Source of the DNA: Betaproteobacteria bacterium
GTDB taxonomy: Bacteria; Pseudomonadota; Gammaproteobacteria; Burkholderiales; Rhodocyclaceae
Direction: 5' to 3'
Assembly: GCA_009780885.1 (NCBI GenBank)
Contig: WQZF01000012.1
Span: forward strand, 1 to 51,506
DNA: 51,506 nt
Below are positions 18,382 through 26,207 of the stretch, piece by piece (the first letter of the stretch is position 1; each line of letters starts with the position of its first letter). A program made the translations under genes and the position numbers. Below the pieces are notes generated by a model. That model was not told the origin of the DNA and searched no databases. It saw only the letters and a list, made by a program, of their open reading frames with translations.

Positions 18382-18825
18382 TCAGCCGATGATGAAAAGC
18401 GGTTCGCCAAATTCAACCGGCTGGCCGTTTTCGACCAGGATTTCCTTGATGATGCCGGAGGCATCGGCTTCGATTTCGTTCAGGAGTTTCATCGCCTCGA
18501 TGATGCACAGCGTTTCTCCTTCCTTGACGGCCTGGCCGACTTCGACGAAAGGATCCGAGCCGGGGCTGGAAGCGCGATAGAAAGTGCCTACCATCGGGGA
18601 TTTCACGAGATGCCCTTCCGGTTCCTCGTCCGCGATCTCCGTTCCCGCAGCCGGCGCCGGAGCCGAAGCGGGCATCGCCGGAGCGGCGATATAGGTGTGC
18701 TGCGGCGGGAGGAAGGCGGCGTTCTTGGCGATACGGATTTTCTCCTCGCCTTCGGTGATTTCCAGTTCCGAAATGCCGGATTCCTGTACCAGGTCGATCA
18801 ATTTCTTCAGTTTGCGCAGATCCAT
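18382..18825 (-). CDS. accB: Biotin carboxyl carrier protein of acetyl-CoA carboxylase
   Basis: This 147-residue BCCP has an N-terminal helical region [20 protein letters not shown], an Ala/Pro-rich flexible linker (about residues 45-70) and a C-terminal biotinyl domain. The modified lysine lies in [14 protein letters not shown] (EAMK), and the thumb region is [17 protein letters not shown]. It carries biotin between AccC and the carboxyltransferase. It lies directly upstream of accC. Confidence 0.96.
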   Translation of the reverse strand: MDLRKLKKLIDLVQESGISELEITEGEEKIRIAKNAAFLPPQHTYIAAPAMPASAPAPAAGTEIADEEPEGHLVKSPMVGTFYRASSPGSDPFVEVGQAVKEGETLCIIEAMKLLNEIEADASGIIKEILVENGQPVEFGEPLFIIG

Positions 18826-18943
18826 GGTGATTCCCTGAATGCCTTTCCTGTGATGACCCCCGCGCGCTGGCCGCAGACGAGGTGGATGAAACAGCGGAAG
18901 CGATGCCGGAGAATCCCCCGGGCATTGCTTTCCCGTTGCCGGA

Positions 18944-19459
18944 TCAGCCCTTGTTGAGTTTGTTCAGAAGATATTCCAGCGCGAGCAGATAGCCTTCGCT
19001 GCCCAATCCGGTGATGACGCCGATGGCCAGGTCGGAAAAAAAGGAATGCTGCCGGAATGGCTCGCGTTTATGGACGTTGGAGAGATGAACTTCGACGAAC
19101 GGGATCGCCACTCCCGCCAGCGCGTCGCGCAGGGCGATGCTGGTGTGGGACCAGGCTGCCGGGTTGATGATGATGTAACGCACGCCTTCCGCAACGGCGG
19201 CGTGGATGCGCTCGATCAGCGCCCCTTCGTGATTGCTCTGGAAGGACGCCAGATCGACATCGGCGGCTTCGGCCCGACGCGCCAGGGCCAGATTGATTTC
19301 GGCCAGTGTGACCAGCCCGTAATACTCTGGCTCGCGCAGACCGAGAAGATTCAGATTGGGGCCGTGCAGCACGAGCAAACGGGGCCGTTCCCGGCCTTCC
19401 ATTCCGCTCGTTTCTGCGGCGCCCTTATCGCGTTCGGCTTGTTTCGGCTGTTTTTTCAT
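18944..19459 (-). CDS. aroQ: 3-Dehydroquinate dehydratase, type II
   Basis: This type II dehydroquinase of the shikimate pathway forms dodecamers and converts 3-dehydroquinate to 3-dehydroshikimate. The signature [20 protein letters not shown] with its catalytic tyrosine is present, along with [33 protein letters not shown] and [15 protein letters not shown]. Translation from 19459 gives 171 residues with a charged N-terminal extension. The ATG at 19402 ([14 protein letters not shown]) gives the usual length of about 150 and may be the true start; neither has a strong ribosome site. It is followed by accB, as in many betaproteobacteria. Confidence 0.92.
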   Translation of the reverse strand: MKKQPKQAERDKGAAETSGMEGRERPRLLVLHGPNLNLLGLREPEYYGLVTLAEINLALARRAEAADVDLASFQSNHEGALIERIHAAVAEGVRYIIINPAAWSHTSIALRDALAGVAIPFVEVHLSNVHKREPFRQHSFFSDLAIGVITGLGSEGYLLALEYLLNKLNKG

Positions 19460-19509
19460 GAAATCAAGTTTGCCGCACATCGCAGCAAGTTGTCCAGATA
19501 TTCCGTAAT

Positions 19510-20154
19510 TTATTTCATTTTTTCGTGTTTTTGGCACTTTTCGCCAGCGCCGCCGGAGGCTCCCGAAAGCAAGCTTTCCAGCGCCGGCAGGCGGATACGC
19601 GCCCGCGTGCTTCCATCGTGGCGTTTGAACGCCGTGCGTTCCTCCTTTGCCGGATAAATGGCAAGACGGACTTCCGTACCCTCGCAATCGAGCGTGAATG
19701 CCGCTTCGGCGCGCTCGTGGCGCGGCGCGGCGGCGCTGAAGGGAAGTTTTTGGTTGAGGAGGAAAATCTCGACTTCCTTGGCGCTGTCGGCGAACAGTTG
19801 CAGGTCGATCCCGGCATGGCGTCCGGCGTTGCCGTCCAGGACCGAACCGGTCAGATAAGGCGAAAAATCCTGCAAGATACGCATCAGTTCCAGTGCTTTT
19901 CGACGAAGATCGGTGATTCTGCCCTCCTGTTCGCCTGCCTCGAAAACATCCTGCCAGGCGCTCAGCGCGTGGTCGATCTCGGCGTCTCCCGGCAAGGGGG
20001 TCGTTTCCGGCAAGCCCAACTGGCGCAAAGCCTTCCTTTTCGCCTGCGCGTGATCGCATCCGTTCTCGGCGATCAGGCGGGCGGCGGCATGGGCGATCAT
20101 GGCGCGGCCTTTTTGGCTGCCGCGCCCGTACTGGCGGCTGTCGAAGGAAACCAT
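19510..20154 (-). CDS. Nucleotidyltransferase-like protein next to mpl
   Basis: This 214-residue protein starts [20 protein letters not shown]. The central region [20 protein letters not shown] then [15 protein letters not shown] looks like the GS...DxD core of a minimal nucleotidyltransferase fold. Homologues of this kind occur beside mpl in several betaproteobacteria, from memory rather than from a search. The substrate is unknown. The gene is divergent from mpl across 106 bp. An alternative start is the internal ATG at 20100 (MIAHAAARL). Confidence 0.65.
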   Translation of the reverse strand: MVSFDSRQYGRGSQKGRAMIAHAAARLIAENGCDHAQAKRKALRQLGLPETTPLPGDAEIDHALSAWQDVFEAGEQEGRITDLRRKALELMRILQDFSPYLTGSVLDGNAGRHAGIDLQLFADSAKEVEIFLLNQKLPFSAAAPRHERAEAAFTLDCEGTEVRLAIYPAKEERTAFKRHDGSTRARIRLPALESLLSGASGGAGEKCQKHEKMK

Positions 20155-20260
20155 GGGGAGAATCCGGGCGGAAAAATGGCGGTGAGGCAGCGGGAAGGAA
20201 GAGAGGAAAGACGCAGCAAACGATACAATAATCCCCATTTTAATGCTTCGGCGGGGCTCC

Positions 20261-21670
20261 ATGCACATTCATATTCTCGGTATTTGCGGCACTTTCATGG
20301 GGGGGCTGGCGCAGTTGGCCCATGCTCTGGGACATCGCGTCAGCGGCTGCGACGCCGGCATCTATCCGCCGATGAGCGATCAGCTCGCGTCTGCGGGCAT
20401 CGAACTGCACGAAGGCTACGACGCGGCGCAGATCGCCCTCTCGCCGGATCTTTACGTCGTGGGCAACGCGATCAGCCGCGGCAATCCGCTGCTCGAAGAA
20501 ATCCTCGACCGTGGCTTGCCCTATGTTTCCGGCCCGCATTGGGTCGCCGAGCATGTGCTGCAAGGAAAATGGGTGCTCGCGGTGGCGGGCACGCACGGCA
20601 AGACCAGCACGGCCTCGATGCTGGCGTGGATTCTGGAGGAGGCCGGACTTTCGCCGGGTTTCCTGATCGGTGGCGTTCCGCTGGATTTCGGCGTTTCGGC
20701 GCGTTTGGGAGGAAAACCTGGATCGAACGGAGCCGAAAATGCCTTCTTCGTCATCGAAGCGGACGAGTACGATACCGCTTTTTGCGATAAACGCTCGAAG
20801 TTCGTCCATTACCGCGCGCGGACGGCAATCCTGAACAATCTGGAATTCGATCATGCCGACATTTTCAGCGATCTTGCGGCGATTGAAACGCAATTTCACC
20901 ATTTTGTCCGCATCTTGCCGCGTACTGGCCTGATTGTCGCGCCGACGGCGACGGAGAGTCTGGAACGGGTATTCGCGCGCGGATGCTGGACGCCGATCGA
21001 CACTTTCGGCGCGGGCGGCTGGCGCGCGGAAGGCGACGACGCCAGCGGCGCGTTGCGCCTGATCGCGCCGGGGAATGAGGCCGCGCCGGAAATGATCGGC
21101 GAAACCCGCTGGTCGCAAACCGGCGAACACAACCGCGCCAACGCGGTTGCCGCCCTGCTCGCCGCGCGTCACGCCGGGGTGCCTCTGGAGCGCGGCCTGG
21201 CGGCGCTGGCGCGTTTTTCGGGGGTCAAACGGCGGCTGGAATTGCGCGGCGTGGCGGGCGGAATCTCCGTTTATGACGATTTCGCGCACCACCCAACGGC
21301 GCTTGCAAGCACCCTTTCCGGCCTGCGCAAAAAGCTCGGCGAACGGACGCGCATCCTCGCCGTCATCGAGCCGCGTTCAAACACGATGAAACTCGGAACA
21401 ATGAAGGCGCGTCTGGCCGGGAGTCTGCAAGAGGCGGACCAGGTCTTCTGCTACAGCGCGGGACTGGACTGGGACGCGGCCCAAGCCCTGGCCCCGCTCG
21501 GCCCGAAGGCTTGTGCGATTGCGGATTTCCCGCGCTTGGTCGATGCCATTGTCTCCGCCGCCCGCCCCGGCGATCATGTCCTGGTAATGAGCAACGGCGG
21601 CTTCGGTGGCATTCACGGCAAACTCCTCGAACGCCTGCGCGGGCAGGGAGAGGCTTTGCAAATACCTTGA
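20261..21670 (+). CDS. mpl: UDP-N-acetylmuramate:L-alanyl-gamma-D-glutamyl-meso-diaminopimelate ligase
   Basis: This 469-residue Mur-ligase-family enzyme of peptidoglycan recycling attaches the released tripeptide L-Ala-D-Glu-meso-DAP to UDP-MurNAc. The N-terminal HIHILGICGTFMGGLAQLA and the ATP loop VAGTHGKTSTASMLAWIL are diagnostic, with FFVIEADEYDTAF and WSQTGEHNRANAVAALLAA following. The start ATG at 20261 has GGCGGGGCTCC before it; an in-frame ATG at 20243 is less likely. The stop TGA is directly followed by the first base of a 78-bp element. Confidence 0.94.
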   Translation: MHIHILGICGTFMGGLAQLAHALGHRVSGCDAGIYPPMSDQLASAGIELHEGYDAAQIALSPDLYVVGNAISRGNPLLEEILDRGLPYVSGPHWVAEHVLQGKWVLAVAGTHGKTSTASMLAWILEEAGLSPGFLIGGVPLDFGVSARLGGKPGSNGAENAFFVIEADEYDTAFCDKRSKFVHYRARTAILNNLEFDHADIFSDLAAIETQFHHFVRILPRTGLIVAPTATESLERVFARGCWTPIDTFGAGGWRAEGDDASGALRLIAPGNEAAPEMIGETRWSQTGEHNRANAVAALLAARHAGVPLERGLAALARFSGVKRRLELRGVAGGISVYDDFAHHPTALASTLSGLRKKLGERTRILAVIEPRSNTMKLGTMKARLAGSLQEADQVFCYSAGLDWDAAQALAPLGPKACAIADFPRLVDAIVSAARPGDHVLVMSNGGFGGIHGKLLERLRGQGEALQIP

Positions 21671-21748
21671 ATTTTCTAAATTACTTAAATAATATTCCGC
21701 TACTGTAGTGATATTGATGACTGAATTCTTTAGTCAAATTTAGAAAAT
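21671..21748 (+). repeat. 78-bp AT-rich palindromic element, copy 4
   Basis: It starts at the base after the mpl stop codon. The left arm is ATTTTCTAAATTACTTAAAT, the core CGCTACTGTAGTGA and the right arm GAATTCTTTAGTCAAATTTA then GAAAAT. By my count 18 of 78 bases are G or C (about 23%), against a GC-rich genome. Confidence 0.94.
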
Positions 21749-21825
21749 CCGCGTCCTCGGAGAGACTCTCCAAAGAGGCCAAGGAGGATTTGCCCCCCTG
21801 CAAATCCTTGCATGAATCGAAGTAT

Positions 21826-22204
21826 GTAGGATGGGTAGAGCGGCAATCGGCCCGCCGCTGCAAATCGCGCCGAAGAAACTTGGGAGCAGGAATTGTCATC
21901 TTCCCCTGGATCCTGCGACTCCACTTCGCTGCGCGCAGGATGACGGGTCAGGGGCCACACTCCGTCATCCTGCGCGAAGTCGCAGGATCCAGTGTGCAGG
22001 AGGAGTAGTTTCTTGAGAGGGCGAAGCGAAATCCATCATTTCTCCCTCCGGAACACCGATGGGTTTCGCTGGCGCTCACCCCATCCTACGCGTTCCTGGG
22101 ATGATCCGATTTTTCTCAACCAGGAGGGGTAGCGTAGCAAAACCCATTGCAATTTTGACTTGTGATAAATGATGAGTTTCGCTACGCTCTACCCATCCTA
22201 CGCG
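21826..22204. repeat. Palindromic repeat cluster: GGATGGGTAG...GAAACCCATC and GGATCCTGCGACT families
   Basis: The intergenic stretch between mpl and the XRE-like gene holds four units. There is a half copy GTAGGATGGGTAGAGCGG (21826-21843). An inverted GGATCCTGCGACT...AGTCGCAGGATCC unit spans 21907-21992. Two full GGGTAGCG...TACCC-type palindromes lie at about 22012-22090 and 22122-22204, ending CTACCCATCCTACG. Full copies recur at 22618-22698, 22932-23018 and 45125-45213, and a half copy at 44620-44655. No gene was accepted here. Confidence 0.7.
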
Positions 22205-22217
22205 CTATCTTTCATCC

Positions 22218-22496
22218 ATGATCGACTACACCCCCCCGAGCATTGCCGACCTAAAGCGCCTCAAGGAAGAACTCGGCTACACCGGCGAGCAAATGGCCGC
22301 GCTGGCCAGCTTGTCCGGCGGTCAGCAATGGCGCAAATACACCGGCGGCGCTGCGCCGCGCTCTGTCGGCTTTCATATGCTTTTCTTCATTGCTGCACGC
22401 TTATCCTTGCCGCCAGAGGCGCTACAGCAGGTCGGGGAGAAAATGCTTAGTTTGGGCGCTTGCCTCGACCCATCCCGTTTACATAAGGATGGGTAG
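22218..22496 (+). CDS. Small XRE/Cro-like DNA-binding protein (predicted)
   Basis: This 92-residue protein starts MIDYTPPSIADLKRLKEELG. It has a helix-turn-helix-like segment YTGEQMAALASLSGGQQWRK followed by YTGG and SVGFHMLFFIAARL. Similar short proteins in neisserial and betaproteobacterial genomes are labelled XRE-family regulators, so DNA binding is likely but unproven. It sits in a degraded island between palindromic repeats and has no obvious partner. The C-terminal CLDPSRLHKDG runs into a GGATGGGTAG repeat half, so the original end may have been altered. Confidence 0.55.
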   Translation: MIDYTPPSIADLKRLKEELGYTGEQMAALASLSGGQQWRKYTGGAAPRSVGFHMLFFIAARLSLPPEALQQVGEKMLSLGACLDPSRLHKDG

Positions 22497-22532
22497 ATTC
22501 GGCAGAGCATAGGTTGGGCTTCGCTGCGTGTA

Positions 22533-22577
22533 TGGACTGGGGACATAGGTAACAGGTGTTCGGGGAGATAGGTAACA
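22533..22577 (-). mobile_element. Orphan insertion-sequence end with 23-bp-spaced repeats
   Basis: On the minus strand GTTACCTAT occurs twice with a 23-bp period, separated by CTCCCCGAACACCT. The layout and the GAACACCTGT core match the IS end at 75-112. There is no transposase gene nearby, so this is probably a relic of an IS481/IS21-like element. Confidence 0.5.
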
Positions 22578-22617
22578 CTTTTATCATTACGGTATGGTCG
22601 TTTTTTTTAGCGAGCGC

Positions 22618-22698
22618 AGGATGGGTAGCGTAGCGAAACCCATCGTAATTTTTGCTTGTGGTAAATGATGGGTTTCGCTGCGCTCTACCCATCCTACG
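22618..22698. repeat. Full GGATGGGTAG palindromic repeat
   Basis: AGGATGGGTAGCGTAGCGAA then ACCCATCGTAATTTT forms one arm; AATGATGGGTTTCGCTGCGC then TCTACCCATCCTACG is the inverted arm. The unit is about 81 bp. Confidence 0.78.
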
Positions 22699-22765
22699 AG
22701 CTACCGCCTGCCTCGGCTACCACCCAAAACACCACACAGCGAACGTTTAAACAGGATTTGAAACC

Positions 22766-23253
22766 ATGCCTCCCGAATCCAACCGCGTCGAATACAAGCG
22801 CCAACTTGGCGAGAAGTTCGAGCGCTCCGTGGTCGCGTTCCTGAATTACCCCGGCGGGGGAGAAATCCTCATCGGCGTGGATAACGACGGTTCCGTTGCG
22901 GGCATTCCTGACGCCGACGCTGTGCAGCGAGCGTAGGATGGGTAGAGCGCAAGCGAAACCCATCGTAATTTTGGATTGTGGCGAATGATGGGTTTCGCTG
23001 CGCTCTACCCATCCTACGTATTTCTGCTGCTCCATGCCGCGCAACCGCGTCCTGATGCGGGTATTCCGCGACGTGGAACTGGTGGAAAGCCTCGGTTCAG
23101 GCATGACGCGCATTTTGAGCGCCTATGAGCGTTTTATGCCGGTGGCTGATGATCCTGTAGATGGTGAAGTGGAAACTGGTATGAAAACCGGTATGAAAAC
23201 CAGACAGAAACCCGGACAGAAAACCGGAATGGACACAGCGGGTCAAGGTCTTT
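22766..23253 (+). pseudogene. Broken AlbA_2 (Schlafen-type) ATP-binding protein gene
   Basis: The 5' part (22766-22936) encodes 56 residues, MPPESNRVEYKRQL then EKFERSVVAFLNYPGGGEIL and IGVDNDGSVAGIPD, the beginning of an AlbA_2 DNA-binding domain protein. It stops at TAG inside a palindromic repeat. After the repeat, the 3' part (from about 23037) encodes PRNRVLMRVFRDVELVESLG then SGMTRILSAYERF, the C-terminal signature of the same family, with a Lys/Thr/Gly/Gln-rich tail ending near 23253. The several hundred residues between are missing. The gene is therefore internally deleted with a repeat at the junction, and a second inverted repeat follows the 3' part. Confidence 0.75.
22932..23018. 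repeat. Full GGATGGGTAG palindromic repeat inside the broken AlbA_2 gene
   Basis: The arms CGTAGGATGGGTAGAGCGCA and TGCGCTCTACCCATCCTACG enclose CCCATCGTAATTTTGG and AATGATGGGTTTCGC. It supplies the stop codon of the 5' gene fragment and sits exactly between the two coding remnants. Confidence 0.8.
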
Positions 23254-23335
23254 GTAGGGGACACCGCCCTCGGCGTCCCGTAAAGCTGTTGGAATGCCAA
23301 ACGCCGCGCGGGACGCCGAAGGCGGCGCCCCCTAC
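23254..23335. repeat. Inverted repeat GTAGGGGACACCGCC ... GGCGCCCCCTAC
   Basis: The arms GTAGGGGACACCGCCCTCGG and CGAAGGCGGCGCCCCCTAC, with GCGTCCCG and CGGGACGCC further in, enclose a loop of about 30 bp. It resembles the GTAGGGGCGACC family in its outer bases. It lies between the AlbA_2 remnant and mobB. Confidence 0.65.
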
Positions 23336-23449
23336 ATCCTTCCGCGATCCTTTGGCGCCGGCGGCGGATGATACGAAGGATGAGTCTGTAAAGACAGCGG
23401 AGAGAAATTTCGGATAAAGCTTCGGATTAAAACTTTGAGACATGCCCCC

Positions 23450-24001
23450 ATGAAAATCTTCAGCATCGCCGGCTACTCCGGTTCCGGCAAAACTACCCTG
23501 ATCGAGCGGCTGATCCCGTGTTTTACCGCCTCCGGCCTTGTCGTCTCTGTGATCAAGCATGCGCATCACAGTTTCGATATCGACCGTCCGGGCAAGGATT
23601 CGTATCGGCACCGGGAGGCCGGGGCGAAGGAGGTGATGTTGACCGGCGGGGCGCGGTGGGCGCTGCTGCATGAAAACCGGGGCGAGGCGGAGCCTTCGCT
23701 GGATGAATACCTGAGCCGTTTTTCTCCCTGCGATCTGGTGCTGGTCGAAGGCTTCAAGCATGAGGCGGTGCCGAAGCTGGAGGTCTACCGCCCTGCGCAG
23801 GGGAAGTCTCCGCTCTGGCCCGACAATCCTCATGTGATCGCGGTGGCGAGCGATATCGAGCAGGCGCTCGTTGCGCCGGAAGCGCGGCATTCCGCCCGCG
23901 CCGCGCCGCCGGTCTGGCTCAGGCTCGACGATACCGGGGGCATTGCCGCTTTCATTCTGAAAACTCTTTCCCTTGTCCCCAGAAATCAGGGGCGTTTTTG
24001 A
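23450..24001 (+). CDS. mobB: Molybdopterin-guanine dinucleotide biosynthesis protein MobB
   Basis: This 183-residue P-loop GTPase-like protein assists MobA in forming the guanine dinucleotide form of molybdenum cofactor. Walker A GYSGSGKTTLIERLIP lies at the N terminus; then come VIKHAHHSFDIDRPGKDSYR and LVLVEGFKHEAVPKLEVYR, all diagnostic. ATG 23450 is chosen for the family N terminus MKIFSIAGYSG. It is followed by moeA after 130 bp containing a GC-rich hairpin. MobA and MoaA/B/C are not in this window. Confidence 0.92.
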   Translation: MKIFSIAGYSGSGKTTLIERLIPCFTASGLVVSVIKHAHHSFDIDRPGKDSYRHREAGAKEVMLTGGARWALLHENRGEAEPSLDEYLSRFSPCDLVLVEGFKHEAVPKLEVYRPAQGKSPLWPDNPHVIAVASDIEQALVAPEARHSARAAPPVWLRLDDTGGIAAFILKTLSLVPRNQGRF

Positions 24002-24019
24002 TATAGATGATTTTGCACG

Positions 24020-24074
24020 CTTCCCCCTCTCCTGCTCCTTCGGGGCACCCTCCCCCGCGAGGGGGGAGGGGAAA
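24020..24074. repeat. GC-rich imperfect inverted repeat between mobB and moeA
   Basis: CTTCCCCCTCTCC and the tract CCCTCCCCCGCGAGGGGGGA then GGGGAAAA can pair imperfectly. Comparable CCCTC/GAGGG hairpins occur at 30940-30960 and 45238-45272. It may reduce read-through, but there is no T-run, so it is not called a terminator. Confidence 0.4.
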
Positions 24075-24131
24075 ACCTGTCTCTCACCTTGCAATCCTTA
24101 GCCCAGATTCAAATCAACAAGGAGCCTCACG

Positions 24132-25346
24132 ATGCTGACTTTTGACGAAGCCCTGGAAAAACTGCTTGCCGCTGTCCGCCCGGTGCAGCATGTGCGCTCC
24201 CTGCCCACGCTGGCCGCGCAGGGGCGGGTGCTTGCCGAGGCGCAATATTCGCTGCTTGCGGTGCCGCCGCTGAACAATTCGGCGATGGACGGTTACGCCG
24301 TGCGCGCCGGGGATGTCCCGGAAGCGGGGACGGTGTTGCCGGTATCGCAGCGGATTCCCGCCGGATGTTCCGGCGCGGTGCTTGAACCGAAAACGGCGGC
24401 GCGGATTTTCACCGGGGCGCCGATTCCGGAAGGGGCCGATGCCGTGGTGATGCAGGAGAGATGCCAGCCGGGCGGAGAGGACGGAAAAAGCGTCGTGATC
24501 GGCGTGGTTCCCAAGGCCGGGATGAACATCCGCCGCAGCGGGGAAGATATTGCTCCGGGCGCGTGCATCCTGCCTGCCGGGATGCGTCTGCGGCCGCAGG
24601 ATACGGCGCTCGCGGCCTCGGTGGGGCTGGCGCATTTGCCCGTTTTCCGCCGCGTGCGCGTGGCCGTGTTTTTCACCGGCGACGAGTTGCGAATGCCGGG
24701 CGAAGCCTTGCCGCCCGGCGCGATCTACAATTCCAACCGCTTCATGCTCAATGCGCTCCTCTCCCGGCTCGGCTGCGAGGTGCGCGATCTGGGCCAGGTT
24801 CCGGATGATCTTTCCTCAACCCGCGCCGCCTTGCGCGAAGCGGCGCAGGAGAGCGATCTGATCCTCACCTGCGGCGGCGTTTCGGTCGGCGAGGAAGACC
24901 ATGTGCGTCCGGCGGTGGAAGCGGAAGGGCGGCTGGAACTCTGGAAACTCGCCATCAAGCCGGGCAAGCCCCTGGCTTTCGGCAGCATCGACTGCGACGG
25001 AAATTCGACCGCGTTCATCGGACTGCCGGGCAATCCGGTTTCCGCGTTCGTCACTTTCCTGATGCTCGCGCGGCCTTATATCCTGCGGCTTTCCGGCGTG
25101 TCCGCCGTATCCCCGCAAAGCGCGATGATGCGCGCCGATTTTGAATGGCCCTCTTCGGATTCGCGGCGCGAATTCCTGCGGGTGCGCAAGAATGCCGAAG
25201 GCGGACTCGACCTTTTCCCGCATCAGGGATCGGGCGTCATGACTTCCTGCGTCTGGGCCGACGGACTCGTCGACTGCGCCCCCGGCCAGGCCATTGCGCG
25301 CGGCAACTGGGTGCGTTTCCTGCCTTTCCATGAACTGCTGAACTGA
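24132..25346 (+). CDS. moeA: Molybdopterin molybdenumtransferase MoeA
   Basis: The 404-residue MoeA inserts molybdate into adenylylated molybdopterin. Signature blocks are NNSAMDGYAVRAGDV, RIFTGAPIPEGADAVVMQE, VAVFFTGDELRMPGEALPPG (catalytic domain), LTCGGVSVGEEDHV and FIGLPGNPVSAFVTF. Length matches the family. GGAGCC precedes the ATG. It is followed by moaD at 12 bp, so moeA-moaD-moaE form one transcription unit. Confidence 0.95.
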   Translation: MLTFDEALEKLLAAVRPVQHVRSLPTLAAQGRVLAEAQYSLLAVPPLNNSAMDGYAVRAGDVPEAGTVLPVSQRIPAGCSGAVLEPKTAARIFTGAPIPEGADAVVMQERCQPGGEDGKSVVIGVVPKAGMNIRRSGEDIAPGACILPAGMRLRPQDTALAASVGLAHLPVFRRVRVAVFFTGDELRMPGEALPPGAIYNSNRFMLNALLSRLGCEVRDLGQVPDDLSSTRAALREAAQESDLILTCGGVSVGEEDHVRPAVEAEGRLELWKLAIKPGKPLAFGSIDCDGNSTAFIGLPGNPVSAFVTFLMLARPYILRLSGVSAVSPQSAMMRADFEWPSSDSRREFLRVRKNAEGGLDLFPHQGSGVMTSCVWADGLVDCAPGQAIARGNWVRFLPFHELLN

Positions 25347-25358
25347 TCGGCGCCCATC

Positions 25359-25607
25359 ATGATCCGGATTCTTTACTTCGCGTATTTGCGGGAAAAAATC
25401 GGTTTCCCGGAAGAGCGCTTCGAGCTTTCCGACATCGCCGACCTTGCCGGCCTGCTCCGCGCCCTGACCGCGCGCGGCGAACCCTGGGCGCAACTGGCGC
25501 AGGTCAGGAACCTGCGCTGCGCCGTCAATCAGGAAATGGCCTTTCCCGGCACCCCGCTCAAGGACGGCGACGAGGTCGCCTTTTTCCCGCCGGTGACGGG
25601 CGGTTAA
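25359..25607 (+). CDS. moaD: Molybdopterin synthase small subunit MoaD
   Basis: This 82-residue ubiquitin-like sulfur carrier ends in VAFFPPVTGG, the C-terminal Gly-Gly that is thiocarboxylated. It starts MIRILYFAYLREKIG. It delivers sulfur to precursor Z in a heterotetramer with MoaE, encoded 27 bp downstream. Confidence 0.93.
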   Translation: MIRILYFAYLREKIGFPEERFELSDIADLAGLLRALTARGEPWAQLAQVRNLRCAVNQEMAFPGTPLKDGDEVAFFPPVTGG

Positions 25608-25634
25608 GAATCACCCAGAGAGAGGAGAACAGCC

Positions 25635-26096
25635 ATGCCGGTACGGATACAGACGGAAGACTTCGACCCCGGCGCGGAACTCGCCGCCTTTTCCGCCGGG
25701 GATACGCGGATCGGCGCAATCGCCAGTTTCATCGGCCTCGTGCGGGACGCGCACGAAGCCGCGCCGGATCAGCGCATCCTCGAAATGACGCTGGAACACT
25801 ATCCGGGAATGACCGAAAAAGCCTTGCAGGGCATCGTCGAGGAAGCAAAAACGCGCTGGCCGGTGTTCGAGATTCTGGTCATTCACCGCGTCGGCAAGCT
25901 CTTCCCGAACGAGCGTATCGTCTTCGTCGCCACCAGCGCCGCGCATCGCGGCGACGCTTTCCATGCCTGCGAGTTCGTCATGGATTACCTCAAGACCCGC
26001 GCCCCTTTCTGGAAGCGCGAACGCACTCCCACCGGCGCCCACTGGGTAGACGCCCGCGAATCGGACGATGTATCGGCAGCACGGTGGGGAGGATGA
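25635..26096 (+). CDS. moaE: Molybdopterin synthase catalytic subunit MoaE
   Basis: The 153-residue large subunit joins two sulfurs from MoaD to cyclic pyranopterin monophosphate. ASFIGLVRD, LEMTLEHYPGMTEKALQGI, ILVIHRVGKLFPNERIVFVA and the active-site lysine region DYLKTRAPFWKRERT are conserved. GAGAGGAG precedes the start. Its TGA stop shares its last base with the first base of a 78-bp element. Confidence 0.93.
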   Translation: MPVRIQTEDFDPGAELAAFSAGDTRIGAIASFIGLVRDAHEAAPDQRILEMTLEHYPGMTEKALQGIVEEAKTRWPVFEILVIHRVGKLFPNERIVFVATSAAHRGDAFHACEFVMDYLKTRAPFWKRERTPTGAHWVDARESDDVSAARWGG

Positions 26097-26173
26097 TTTT
26101 CTAAATTACTGTAATAATTCTTTAATAATAATCACTACTGTAGCGGAACATTATTTAAGTAAATTTAGAAAAT
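26096..26173 (-). repeat. 78-bp AT-rich palindromic element, copy 5
   Basis: The first base is the A of the moaE TGA stop. On the minus strand the left arm is CTAAATTTACTTAAATAAT, the core CCGCTACAGTAGTGA and the right arm AATTATTACAGTAATTTAG then AAAAT. It lies between convergent moaE and the GGDEF gene. Confidence 0.93.
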
Positions 26174-26207
26174 TTAAAGGGTTCCGAGTCGCTCTTCCAC
26201 ATCGCGG

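Noticed and set aside
19500-19525. AT-rich stretch near the nucleotidyltransferase stop as another element copy
   Set aside because: No match to the arms or core; partly coding.
21671-21748. Considering the 78-bp elements as integron attC sites or Xer/dif sites
   Set aside because: They lack GTTRRRY core sites and the dif architecture, and the surrounding genes are core operons, not cassettes.
22973-23113. Minus-strand frame across the AlbA_2 remnant
   Set aside because: Explained by the palindromic repeat and the broken plus-strand gene.
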